DNA from: Acidimicrobiaceae bacterium
GTDB lineage: Bacteria > Actinomycetota > Acidimicrobiia > Acidimicrobiales > RAAP-2
Length of the DNA stretch: 19,841 nt
NCBI GenBank assembly: GCA_003131665.1
Contig: PKWA01000021.1
Span: 1,824-21,664, forward strand
Direction of reading: 5' to 3'
In this document: piece after piece, positions 6,141 to 13,078 of the stretch
Layout of the letters: each line of letters opens with the position of its first letter
Numbering within the stretch: position 1 is the stretch's first letter
Translations under genes and position numbers: made by a program
Notes under the pieces: generated by a model
Told to the model about the DNA's origin: nothing
Seen by the model: only the letters and a program-made list of their open reading frames with translations
The model's database searches: none

Positions 6141-8107
6141 CACTGAGCGCTGAACGGCCGCACGAAGTTGAGAAGGAGAGCTTCGTGCCGCCGGCGTCGA
6201 ATGCGGTGTCGCGCCGAAGGGGCGGCGGGTGGCTCAGTCAACACGTCGGCACCGCCATCGTGGCGGGGTTCCTCGGCTATCTCTTGGGACACTGGCTAGG
6301 CAACTACATCTCGAGCGGGTATCCCGTGGTGACCAACACGGGTCAGAACTCCATTGCCGATCTCATGGCGCTGATCTTCATGGTGGTCGGTTGGCTCGCG
6401 GGAATCGGCGCGTTGAACTATCCACTAGCCAAACTGGTCGGTCGTGAAGCGAAAGACGACGTCGAACTGACGGGTTGGAGTAAGTATTTCCGATTCAATC
6501 TTGACCACAAGGTGGTGGGACTGCAGTACGTCCTAGGCGTGCTGCTCTTTCTCTTTACGGGCGGACTGCTCGCCATGGCAATTCGAACCGAGCTGCTCAA
6601 TCCGACGACTCACGTCTTTAGCGCCGACACCTATATCAAAATCGTCAGTGAACACGGAACCATCATGATGATGATGGCCTCATCGGTAGTAATCGGGCCG
6701 CTCGGAAACTACTTCGTCCCCTTGATGATTGGCGCTCGACGCATGGCGTTCCCGCGCATCGAAGCTTTCAGCCTCTGGGTCTTTCTCGCCGGTTACATGG
6801 TCATCTTTTCGGCGCTGCCTTTTGGCGGTTTCCCCACCGGATGGACCGGCTACGCGCCGCTGCAGACCCAAGCCGGGCCGGGGATGGTTTCGTATCTCTT
6901 CGGTTTCTTCGTCATCGGGCTCGGCATGATGGCAGCCGGATTCAATCTCGCGGCGACCATTATCAACTATCGCGCCCCGGGCATGACCTGGAGCCGCGTG
7001 CCCGTCTTCGTGTGGTCGATTTTGGCCACGGCGGCCCTGCTCACGCTCGCGACACCCGTACTGGTCGCGGGAGGTCTCTTCGGTCTGCTCGACAAGACGG
7101 TCCAGACCGCCTTTTACGTCACCGAACACGGAGGCAGCTCGTACCTGTGGCAGAACCTGTTCTGGTTCTTCGGTCACCCCGAGGTGTACATCATGGCGCT
7201 GCCGGGTTTTGGCATCGTGGGTGAGATTATTCCAGTCTTTTGTCGAAAGCCGCTCTTCGCGTATCGCATCGCCGCCGCGGGCATGATTGGCGTGGCCCTG
7301 CTGTCATTCTTCGTTTGGCAGCACCATCTGTTCCAAAGTGGTATCGACCCCGACATGCGCCCGCTGTTCATGCTCACCACCGAGCTGATTTCAATCCCCA
7401 CTGGCTTCATTTTCTTGGTCGGCATGGGAACGCTCTATCGAGCAAAAATCAGATTTGAAGTGCCGATGCTGTTCTGCATGGCGGTGTACTTCAACTTCCT
7501 CATCGGGGGAGTGTCGGGAGTCTTCCTGTCGGACGTTCCCGTCAACGTCACGGTGCACGGCGGCTTCTTCGTGCTCTCACACTTTCACTACACGATCATG
7601 GGCGGGCTGATCTTTGCGTTCATGGCCGGACTCTACTTCTGGCTGCCCAAGATGACTGGGCGAGTGATGAACAAGAGACTGGGTCTCTGGCATTTTTGGA
7701 CCATGTTCGTCTTCTTCAACCTGACCTTCTTTCCGATGTTCATTATCGGTCTGCTCGGCCAACCCCGTCGAGTCTTCACCTACGCCAAGAACCTTCAGAC
7801 GCTCAATGACTTCTCCTCGATCAGTGCGTTCTTGCTGGGTGCCTCCTTCCTCATCTTCTTCGCAAATCTCATGTGGTCCCAGTTCATCAATCCGAAGAAG
7901 TCACCGGCCAATCCCTGGGAGTCACTCGGCCTGGAGTGGCAGACGGCGACGCCCATCCCGCCCCATAACTTCGATCGAATTCCGGTCATTATGACCGACC
8001 CGTATCACTACAGCGAAGCAGGCGCTCCGGCGCTGGCGGACTTCGGTGATGATGATTTCGTCCATACCAGCAGTGGTTCCACCACGTCCGGCGACGGCTC
8101 GGCGTAG
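6137..8107 (+). CDS. ctaD: heme-copper oxidase subunit I with altered proton-channel residues
   Basis: This is the catalytic subunit, 656 residues, with the 12-helix core preceded by two extra predicted helices (about 37-56 and 72-95). Heme and copper ligands are all present: low-spin heme His173 and His484, CuB His347 with His396-His397, high-spin heme His482, and the active-site Tyr351 in GHPEVY. Arg543-Arg544 (GQPRRVF) face the propionates. Glu349 (bovine Glu242) is kept. By motif alignment, however, the D-channel Asp (bovine Asp91, in GAPDMAFPR) is Arg202 in GARRMAFPR; the K-channel Lys (bovine Lys319, in PTGVK) is Ile425 in PTGFIF; and the Mg-site Asp369 is Gly475 in VHGGFF. The start has GGAGAT seven bases upstream. 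It is an O2 reductase by active site; pumping ability is uncertain. Confidence 0.93.
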   Translation: MTLSAERPHEVEKESFVPPASNAVSRRRGGGWLSQHVGTAIVAGFLGYLLGHWLGNYISSGYPVVTNTGQNSIADLMALIFMVVGWLAGIGALNYPLAKLVGREAKDDVELTGWSKYFRFNLDHKVVGLQYVLGVLLFLFTGGLLAMAIRTELLNPTTHVFSADTYIKIVSEHGTIMMMMASSVVIGPLGNYFVPLMIGARRMAFPRIEAFSLWVFLAGYMVIFSALPFGGFPTGWTGYAPLQTQAGPGMVSYLFGFFVIGLGMMAAGFNLAATIINYRAPGMTWSRVPVFVWSILATAALLTLATPVLVAGGLFGLLDKTVQTAFYVTEHGGSSYLWQNLFWFFGHPEVYIMALPGFGIVGEIIPVFCRKPLFAYRIAAAGMIGVALLSFFVWQHHLFQSGIDPDMRPLFMLTTELISIPTGFIFLVGMGTLYRAKIRFEVPMLFCMAVYFNFLIGGVSGVFLSDVPVNVTVHGGFFVLSHFHYTIMGGLIFAFMAGLYFWLPKMTGRVMNKRLGLWHFWTMFVFFNLTFFPMFIIGLLGQPRRVFTYAKNLQTLNDFSSISAFLLGASFLIFFANLMWSQFINPKKSPANPWESLGLEWQTATPIPPHNFDRIPVIMTDPYHYSEAGAPALADFGDDDFVHTSSGSTTSGDGSA

Positions 8108-8122
8108 TGGCGAGTGGAGAGT

Positions 8123-8166
8123 AAGGGCATGAGCGACGCGATCAGAAACTCAAAGGGCATGAGCGA
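8123..8166 (+). repeat. 14-base direct repeat across the subunit III start
   Basis: AAGGGCATGAGCGA occurs at 8123-8136 and again at 8153-8166, exactly 30 bases apart and in the same frame, so the protein begins with SKGMSD twice if read from the upstream GTG. Each copy contains a possible ATG start (8129 and 8159). Confidence 0.8.
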
Positions 8167-8785
8167 TACTCCCGAGGAGCGTGAGTTTGAACTGCGCGCC
8201 CATATCGGCTCGATTTGGAGTGGGGGGCGTCTCTTCATTGGTATGTACACGTTTTTGTTCGCGTCCTTGGCCTTCAGCTACTTCTACCTGCGCTCGAGCA
8301 ATAACGGTTTGCTATGGCGGCCGGATCACGTCACGGCGCCGACCAGTTTTGGTTGGTCCATCTATTCGTTGATGCTGTTGACGGCGCTGATGGCAGTGTA
8401 CGGGCAGCGGCGTCTTCGACGAGGCGCCGTCACCGACTTCCAATTGGCCGGCTGGATCGGCGTGTGCGCCGGCCTGGCTGCGCTCTTTTTACAGCTGTGG
8501 GACTACACGGCGGTGCCGTTCTATCCGGGTTCGAGCGGCTACGCGTCAACGTTCATCGGTTTCACCGTTCTCAACATCGCCACGATTATCGCCGGAACCT
8601 ATTGGCTGGAGACCACGCTGGCGCGTTCGTTGCGCCTGCGTAAGGAACTCGGGGGCGTGAAGCCAGAACTCTCGATGCATCCCTCCGCGCAGTCCTTTCG
8701 GGCCAACGTTGCGTCCATGGCCTACTTCTGGGGTTTCCTCGCGTTGGCGAGCACGCTGTTGTTCGCAATGTTTTATCTGCTGTGA
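8129..8785 (+). CDS. ctaE: cytochrome c oxidase subunit III, five-helix type
   Basis: A membrane subunit that supports subunit I, 218 residues from the ATG at 8129. I chose this start because GGAGAG lies seven bases before it; a GTG at 8114 and an ATG at 8159 are also in frame, and the latter lies in the second copy of a direct repeat. Five hydrophobic segments are seen (about 35-53, 70-85, 100-118, 128-150 and 190-215 from this start), the short form lacking the first two helices of mitochondrial COX III. The first helix ends in FSYFYLRS, like the family pattern FAAYFYLR, but the Glu that usually precedes it (bovine Glu90) appears to be Tyr. It follows subunit I by 21 bases. Family assignment is good; the Glu loss is my own alignment. 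Confidence 0.85.
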   Translation: MSDAIRNSKGMSDTPEEREFELRAHIGSIWSGGRLFIGMYTFLFASLAFSYFYLRSSNNGLLWRPDHVTAPTSFGWSIYSLMLLTALMAVYGQRRLRRGAVTDFQLAGWIGVCAGLAALFLQLWDYTAVPFYPGSSGYASTFIGFTVLNIATIIAGTYWLETTLARSLRLRKELGGVKPELSMHPSAQSFRANVASMAYFWGFLALASTLLFAMFYLL

Positions 8786-8858
8786 GATGTTTTGTTTTAG
8801 AAGGCCGTACAGTAAGTTGCCAGACTGCACGTCGATCGTTAAGAACTAGGTGGTCATA

Positions 8859-8972
8859 ATGCAAGGTGTCGATATATACATTGGTCCTCAGGTCCAGACC
8901 CTTGTCGTGCTGTTGGGTGTATTTATTGGTGTTGTCCTCTGGGGATTCTTCCAGCACCATCATTCGGAGTGA
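8859..8972 (+). CDS. 37-residue single-helix membrane protein, probable small oxidase subunit
   Basis: The product has a short polar start (MQGVDIYIGPQVQ), one hydrophobic helix of about 17 residues (14-31) and a C-terminal tail HHHSE. It has AGGTGG six bases before the ATG. Its stop overlaps the GTG of the next gene by four bases (GTGA at 8969-8972), a strong sign of real translation in a compact operon. Length and one-helix form resemble tiny accessory subunits such as CcoQ or actinobacterial subunit IV forms, though I recognise no specific family. The three His residues could touch metal or lipid heads; that is a guess. Confidence 0.65.
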   Translation: MQGVDIYIGPQVQTLVVLLGVFIGVVLWGFFQHHHSE

Positions 8973-9790
8973 CGGAAGAGCCTCGCCAAGGTTTTCTTCA
9001 CCATCGCGGTCACCGCTTAAGGGCCGTTTCCGTCGTGGTCGCCCTGACTGCGTGGGTGCTCGCGCTGGTACCTCCGTTCGTCACCTGGTCTACTCGTTAC
9101 GAATTCGCTCAAGCCATCCAATTTGGACTTTTCGCCGTCGCCGTTCCCGCCATGGTGGTCGCCGGCGGCCCGTGGAGATGGCTGGGCTTGGCGTCGAAAC
9201 GGCCACTTCAGTTTGATAGCGACGGAAGGCTTCTCTCGACCGCACCCTTGCGACCCGTTGATCGAATCGCGTCGAGAAGACTGAATGAACTCGGTCATCG
9301 ACGCGCGATTGTCCTCGTGCTGGTCTTCGTCGCCCAGACGATCCTCTGGCGATCGTCGCCGGTGGTCAACGCCCTGGTACGCCACCCGTGGCTTGAAGTG
9401 ATCGAGTCACTGGCGCTCGTGGGCGCGGGCGTCTTGCTATGGCTGGATTTGATTGAGTCCGCGCCCTTTCGTCCACGAACGACCCGGCCGTTTCGAATCG
9501 GCATGTCGGCGACGGCCATGTGGGCCGTGTGGGTGACGGCGTACTTGATGGCCATGTCGCACAACTCGTGGTATCCGGCGATTCACCACGAGGCGGGCCG
9601 CGGCCTCTCCCAGTCAGCGGATCAGCAGATCTCGGCGGCAATCTTGTGGTTTACGTCAGCAGTCGCCTTCATGCCGGTGGTGTTTTCAAACTTGATTCGT
9701 TGGCTCCAGTCCGAGGACGATCCGGACGACGAGCTCTACCAACTCGTTCGCCAACATCGGACGAGAGGATTCTTTGGTACGAATCCCTAG
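8969..9790 (+). CDS. CtaG-like membrane protein lacking most conserved histidines
   Basis: This 273-residue multi-pass protein aligns with the CtaG encoded at 12047: VAGGPW against VAGAPW, GVLLWLDLIES against GVLFWLQIIDS, and ADQQISAAILWF against ADQQIGAAILWV. CtaG is a membrane factor needed to insert copper into the CuB site of caa3-type oxidases. Against copy 2, His76 and His80 are Gln48 and Phe52, His150 is Arg128, and His165 and His170 are Leu142 and Ser147; only His207 matches His231. It therefore probably does not bind copper in the same way and may be structural or regulatory. The GTG start overlaps the 37-residue gene, so it belongs to the oxidase operon. The next gene is convergent. 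Confidence 0.78.
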   Translation: MTEEPRQGFLHHRGHRLRAVSVVVALTAWVLALVPPFVTWSTRYEFAQAIQFGLFAVAVPAMVVAGGPWRWLGLASKRPLQFDSDGRLLSTAPLRPVDRIASRRLNELGHRRAIVLVLVFVAQTILWRSSPVVNALVRHPWLEVIESLALVGAGVLLWLDLIESAPFRPRTTRPFRIGMSATAMWAVWVTAYLMAMSHNSWYPAIHHEAGRGLSQSADQQISAAILWFTSAVAFMPVVFSNLIRWLQSEDDPDDELYQLVRQHRTRGFFGTNP

Positions 9791-9822
9791 AGCGTGTGGT
9801 TCGCGGGCTCGTCAGGGGTCGT

Positions 9823-10500
9823 TCAGGTGCCAATCAAATGAGGCAACACCGGCAGTTTCACGCTGACCAGTGTGATCCCCAGCACTGCTTCGGCGTCGGA
9901 GACGTCGCTATTTGCCAACTGGCGATTGGCGGCGAGGCGAGTCTGCTGAAGAGTTAGGTCGTGAAGCTTCGCACTGTCGCCGGGATGGGAAAAGAGGTAT
10001 TGAATGTCCTCAATGGAGGCCAGGGCGTTGTTCGTCATCCACCTCTGAACGACACTTAACATCCGGTCAATGTGTTTACCGGCGGTGGTGTCAAGCACTT
10101 GAATATTGTTGGTCAAGTCGTACACCGGTTGGCTCGCGAACGAGCAAGCCGTCTGATCACCGGTGAGCAGCGAAGGAACCTGACCCAAGTCTGCCTTTGT
10201 CAACTTCCCTTGTACGTTTCGATTGTAAAAATCGAAGGACTCGTTGACCGCGAACGCGCACGGCTTGAGGTCGTTATTGATCGTTCTCAAGGTGGCGTCC
10301 TGAGAAGCGGCGTCCTGCGCCTTGGTTAACGGGTGAGGGAGATCGGTGATGACCGAAATCGCCACGATGAGAAGGATCGCGACGGTGACGAGAAACCACG
10401 GTCGCTTGTACCAAACGGCCTTGGCCATGCCCAGCGACGATGTCGCCATCGAGGCCGGATCGAAGGGAATCTCTTCGAAGCCCGAGAGGTCATCGCTCAC
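9823..10500 (-). CDS. unknown single-pass anchored protein, partner of SCO1
   Basis: I do not recognise this 225-residue protein. It has a cytoplasmic N-terminus of about 35 residues (SDDLSGFEEIPFDP), one hydrophobic helix (about 36-53) and an extracytoplasmic domain that looks mainly helical, with two cysteines (Cys81 in KPCAFAVNE and Cys119 in DQTACSFASQ) that could pair. The GTG start at 10500 overlaps the SCO1 stop by four bases, so the two are co-translated, which points to a role beside copper delivery or CuA thiol handling. It ends 32 bases from the convergent CtaG-like gene. Confidence 0.75.
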   Translation of the reverse strand: MSDDLSGFEEIPFDPASMATSSLGMAKAVWYKRPWFLVTVAILLIVAISVITDLPHPLTKAQDAASQDATLRTINNDLKPCAFAVNESFDFYNRNVQGKLTKADLGQVPSLLTGDQTACSFASQPVYDLTNNIQVLDTTAGKHIDRMLSVVQRWMTNNALASIEDIQYLFSHPGDSAKLHDLTLQQTRLAANRQLANSDVSDAEAVLGITLVSVKLPVLPHLIGT

Positions 10501-11372
10501 GGCATCAGACTAACTGCCGTCTCCGCAATCGCTTGAGCGTAGTGATGAATACTCGAATCGTTCAGCGAGAATCGTCCGGAGTTGCTTTCCGTCGCGAACG
10601 GCATGGCGTACGCGTCCAACTGTCCATCAGGTCCGATGAAGTACAGCACATTGTTGTGCGTGACTTCATTGGCCCTGGATCCGACGTCGACCTTGACGCC
10701 GTACATTGTCCAGACGCGGTCCAAGTTCGTGAGGTTTCCGGTAAGAAAGGACACGGAGTTGACCTTCGAAAGCCCAGGTTCAAGCAACGCCTCACTTTGG
10801 GGCGAAGCGGAGAGTTGATTGGGATCGGTATTGACGATGGCGAACACCACCTTGGAACTTTGGAGACCGAGTAGTTGGTGCGCCTCTCTGATCTCGGCGC
10901 CCAGAACCGGGCAGATGTCGTTGCAGATCGAGTTATAGAAGGTCAAGACCACTACTTTGCCCTTTTGCGAGGCGAGGCTCCACGGCTGAGTCGCCTGATT
11001 TGTCAGCGAGAACGTGCCGGCCTTCGCGGATCCGATCAATTTAAGGCCCATGTACCCCTCGAGAGCGACGAGACCATCTCCCTTGGAAGGAGTGGTTGTG
11101 GTCGATACGTGAAGATCGGGTGACACTAGCGACGTGGCGGTCACGTTGCCGCCGAAGCTGCCGAAGTAGTGATCAATGATTTCGCCCGCGAGGCCGATAG
11201 CCAACAAAATGGCGACAGTCCAAAGAATGAACCTTGGTGGTACGGGCACTCGGCCCGTTCGAAACGCCGCGCTTCGATCCGCCTTCGTGTTGGCGGCCCT
11301 GAAAATTGAAGTTCTTTGCTCTTCGGTGAGTTCACCGGAGACATCAGAACGCTCGCCATTCGTATCAGCCAT
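10497..11372 (-). CDS. SCO1/SenC-type copper chaperone, membrane anchored
   Basis: A 291-residue protein with a cytoplasmic N-terminus, one anchor helix (about 47-65) and an extracytoplasmic thioredoxin-like domain (about 115-290). The copper motif CxxxCP is present (Cys150, Cys154 in NSICNDICPVLG) together with the distal ligand His239 in VTHNNVLYFIGPDG. SCO proteins deliver copper to, or reduce the thiols of, the CuA site of subunit II. It is the second SCO domain in the window, after the fusion protein. The N-terminal cytoplasmic region of about 45 residues is longer than usual for the family. It lies on the minus strand, divergent from the gene at 11542, and is coupled to the unknown protein downstream. 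Confidence 0.92.
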   Translation of the reverse strand: MADTNGERSDVSGELTEEQRTSIFRAANTKADRSAAFRTGRVPVPPRFILWTVAILLAIGLAGEIIDHYFGSFGGNVTATSLVSPDLHVSTTTTPSKGDGLVALEGYMGLKLIGSAKAGTFSLTNQATQPWSLASQKGKVVVLTFYNSICNDICPVLGAEIREAHQLLGLQSSKVVFAIVNTDPNQLSASPQSEALLEPGLSKVNSVSFLTGNLTNLDRVWTMYGVKVDVGSRANEVTHNNVLYFIGPDGQLDAYAMPFATESNSGRFSLNDSSIHHYAQAIAETAVSLMP

Positions 11373-11391
11373 CTAATTGCCGATCACTCTT

Positions 11392-11410
11392 AGTTATTTT
11401 TACTATAACT
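11392..11410. promoter_or_regulatory. AT-rich inverted repeat upstream of the minus-strand SCO1 gene
   Basis: AGTTAT (11392-11397) and ATAACT (11405-11410) are perfect 6-base inverted arms with a 7-base spacer, in an AT-rich patch 20 bases before the SCO1 start. Read on the minus strand it contains TATAGT, a good -10 candidate. It may be promoter, operator or both. The rest of the 169-base divergent gap holds no gene that I can see. Confidence 0.35.
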
Positions 11411-11529
11411 TTCGTATTCCAATGAGCTCGCCGCCAAAGAGAAACTGATGGATTCCCACGACCACGCTTCACAATCCCGGAGTCCATGTTCGTTCATCGA
11501 CGTCGCGTGATTCGTCGTTTCGTCCGAGG

Positions 11530-11535
11530 TAGAGT
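11530..11535 (+). promoter_or_regulatory. putative -10 for a leaderless transcript
   Basis: TAGAGT ends six bases before the GTG at 11542, the spacing expected when transcription starts at the start codon. No Shine-Dalgarno sequence is present. Leaderless mRNAs are common in Actinobacteria. The element sits in the spacer of a short inverted repeat GAGGT...ACCTC (11526-11541). Confidence 0.4.
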
Positions 11536-11541
11536 GACCTC

Positions 11542-11958
11542 GTGAACGGGGCTGAAGATGCCAATGACGCTGAATTGAGATCTGAGACCGTGTCGCGCTT
11601 AACCGGAGCGGCTGCCTACAAGACCCACCTCACCCTGCTTTTGGGCTTGGCGTTGTGCGCGGGAGCCTTTTGGTTCGAACTTGGGCGAGCGGAGCGGGGC
11701 AACGGTCTCAGTTGGGCGTACGTATTTGAATGGCCGCTGCTAGGAATTTTCGCGGTCTACATGTGGTGGAAACTTCTGCATCCCGGACTCGAGAGCAAGC
11801 GACGACGGCCTGGGCGTCCCGCCATCGCGCCGGAGTACGAGGGCATGCTCGCCGCTTGGCAAGATCACCAGCGAGAGCTTGAGGCGACGCAACGCGCGGA
11901 GGATCAAGATGCCGCGAGACTTCGTCGCGACCCCGATCCGACTCGGTGTTCCGATTAG
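11542..11958 (+). CDS. small two-helix membrane protein, SWAYVFEWPL family (copy 2)
   Basis: A paralogue of the minus-strand protein at 3991. The 138 residues carry a longer acidic N-terminus, two hydrophobic segments (about 28-46 and 58-78) and the shared block GNGLSWAYVFEWPL (53-66) with YMWWKLL (73-79), then a basic stretch (SKRRRPGRP) and a charged, possibly coiled tail (AWQDHQRELEATQRAEDQDA). Both copies also share a weaker tail pattern (about YEGMLAAWQDHQREL against DQALASYNDYLRSV). The function is unknown. It lies before the CtaG gene at 12047, and a hairpin follows its stop. The GTG start is probably leaderless. Confidence 0.75.
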   Translation: MNGAEDANDAELRSETVSRLTGAAAYKTHLTLLLGLALCAGAFWFELGRAERGNGLSWAYVFEWPLLGIFAVYMWWKLLHPGLESKRRRPGRPAIAPEYEGMLAAWQDHQRELEATQRAEDQDAARLRRDPDPTRCSD

Positions 11959-11960
11959 CC

Positions 11961-11988
11961 AGCGAGTACTCCCATGGGGTTCCTCGCT
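11961..11988 (+). terminator. hairpin after the small membrane gene, possible terminator
   Basis: AGCGAG (11961-11966) pairs with CTCGCT (11983-11988), with a central CCC/GGG stem and two mismatches. It begins two bases after the stop codon of the gene ending at 11958. No T-run follows, so termination is uncertain. Confidence 0.35.
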
Positions 11989-12046
11989 TACGCCAATACG
12001 GTACCTTGACGTCATCGCGTAAAAAATTGAGGGGAGGAGTCGCCAG

Positions 12047-12994
12047 GTGAAGTACATCGCTCAACACTGGTCCTTTGACCCGTTTGTCGTGATTGTAGTC
12101 ATCACGGTCATCGCGAATGAATTGGGACTTGGTCGCCTTCGTGAGCATTCACTGCCCGCGCGCACTCGAAAGCGAAGAAAACATTCGCTCGTCTTCTACT
12201 CCGGACTGGTCGTGCTGTTAATAGCGATTGACTCCCCGGTCGATTACTGGTCGTCGAACTACTTCTTCGTACACATGATCGAACACCTTCTTCTAATGTT
12301 CGCCGCGCCGATTCTGATTGTCGCAGGAGCGCCCTGGATACCACTGATGTTCGCCTTTCCGGTCGCGGCACGGCGCAGAGTCGGCCGCTTCTTCTACTTG
12401 AGCGACAAGGCTCGAGGTTTCCGTGCCTGCTGGCGGTTTGTTCGATCGCCCTGGTTTGCGGTGATCTCGTTCAACGCAACTATGGTGCTCTGGCACATTC
12501 CCGCGCTGTTTGACCTCGCGGAGCGAAATTCCTCGGTGCACGTATGGGCGATGCACGGCAGTTTCTTGGTGACGGGTGTGCTGTTCTGGCTTCAAATTAT
12601 CGACTCGTATCCGATGAAGCCCGCGCGAGGAGCAGTGTGGCAGGCTAGTTCGATCATTGCGACCAATGTCGTCATGACACTGCTCGCCATATCCATGAGT
12701 ATTTTGACCACGGTAAGTTGGTACGCCACGTACTCCCACGTCCCAGGCGTGAGCATGTCACCGTTCGCTGATCAACAGATTGGCGCCGCCATTCTTTGGG
12801 TCTGTGGTGACTTCTGGGCACTGCCGGCACTCATCGTGATTCTTCGTCGAGCGATCTCGGAAGAGGGCTCGTTCTCGAACGTGATTGATCGACTTACCGG
12901 GCGCACGTCGGCACTGACCTTGGCGTCATTTCGCCCTACGCGCCAGCCCACCGCGCCATCTAGCGACACGATGGAAGAGACCTCGGAGCCCTAG
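12047..12994 (+). CDS. ctaG: cytochrome c oxidase assembly factor CtaG (caa3-type)
   Basis: A multi-pass membrane protein of 315 residues with about seven helices. CtaG is needed for copper insertion at the CuB site of subunit I. The conserved histidines are seen at 76 and 80 (VHMIEHLLLM), 150 (LWHIPALF), 165 and 170 (VHVWAMH) and 231 (YSHVPG), followed by ADQQIGAAILWV (241-252). The GTG start has GGGAGGAGT about seven bases upstream, the strongest ribosome site in the island. It stands apart from the main oxidase operon, after a small membrane gene and a hairpin, and is the last gene before pyrR. It probably supplies the function that the histidine-poor copy at 8969 cannot. Confidence 0.88.
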   Translation: MKYIAQHWSFDPFVVIVVITVIANELGLGRLREHSLPARTRKRRKHSLVFYSGLVVLLIAIDSPVDYWSSNYFFVHMIEHLLLMFAAPILIVAGAPWIPLMFAFPVAARRRVGRFFYLSDKARGFRACWRFVRSPWFAVISFNATMVLWHIPALFDLAERNSSVHVWAMHGSFLVTGVLFWLQIIDSYPMKPARGAVWQASSIIATNVVMTLLAISMSILTTVSWYATYSHVPGVSMSPFADQQIGAAILWVCGDFWALPALIVILRRAISEEGSFSNVIDRLTGRTSALTLASFRPTRQPTAPSSDTMEETSEP

Positions 12995-13018
12995 TTCGTC
13001 AGCGGAGCGCGCTTTTGC

Positions 13019-13024
13019 TAGAGT
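13019..13024 (+). promoter_or_regulatory. pyrR: putative -10 element of the pyr operon
   Basis: TAGAGT fits TAnnnT and lies 25 bases after the ctaG stop. A weak -35 (TTCGTC, 12995-13000) is 18 bases upstream. Transcription would start around 13031, just before the PyrR-binding hairpin at 13036. Confidence 0.45.
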
Positions 13025-13035
13025 GAATCGAAGAT

Positions 13036-13070
13036 TGTCGTGAAGCAGACCCCGTGAGGTTCGTACGACA
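13036..13070 (+). promoter_or_regulatory. PyrR-binding hairpin in the pyr leader
   Basis: The lower stem TGTCGT (13036-13041) pairs perfectly with ACGACA (13065-13070). A purine-rich internal bulge (GAAGCA, 13042-13047) follows, then a short upper stem (GACC/GGTT with one G-T pair) closed by the hexaloop CCGTGA (13052-13057). This fits the known PyrR target: hexaloop CNGNGA and core CCNGNGAGGYU, matched at all 11 positions (13051-13061). The lower stem ends where the pyrR Shine-Dalgarno AGGAG (13070-13074) begins, so PyrR bound with UMP should hide the ribosome site, as known for mycobacterial pyr leaders. There is no room for a separate terminator. Confidence 0.8.
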
Positions 13071-13078
13071 GGAGTGAC

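Noticed and set aside
6137..8107. Subunit I as a nitric oxide reductase
   Set aside because: The active-site Tyr in HPEVY and the full CuB histidines favour O2 reduction; an unusual NOR branch cannot be fully excluded without a tree.
8786..8858. Possible terminator or promoter between subunit III and the 37-residue gene
   Set aside because: No hairpin and no convincing -35/-10 pair; it is probably just an operon spacer.
11526..11541. GAGGT...ACCTC inverted repeat as an operator
   Set aside because: Only five bases per arm, and it overlaps the likely -10 and start codon; chance is a sufficient explanation.
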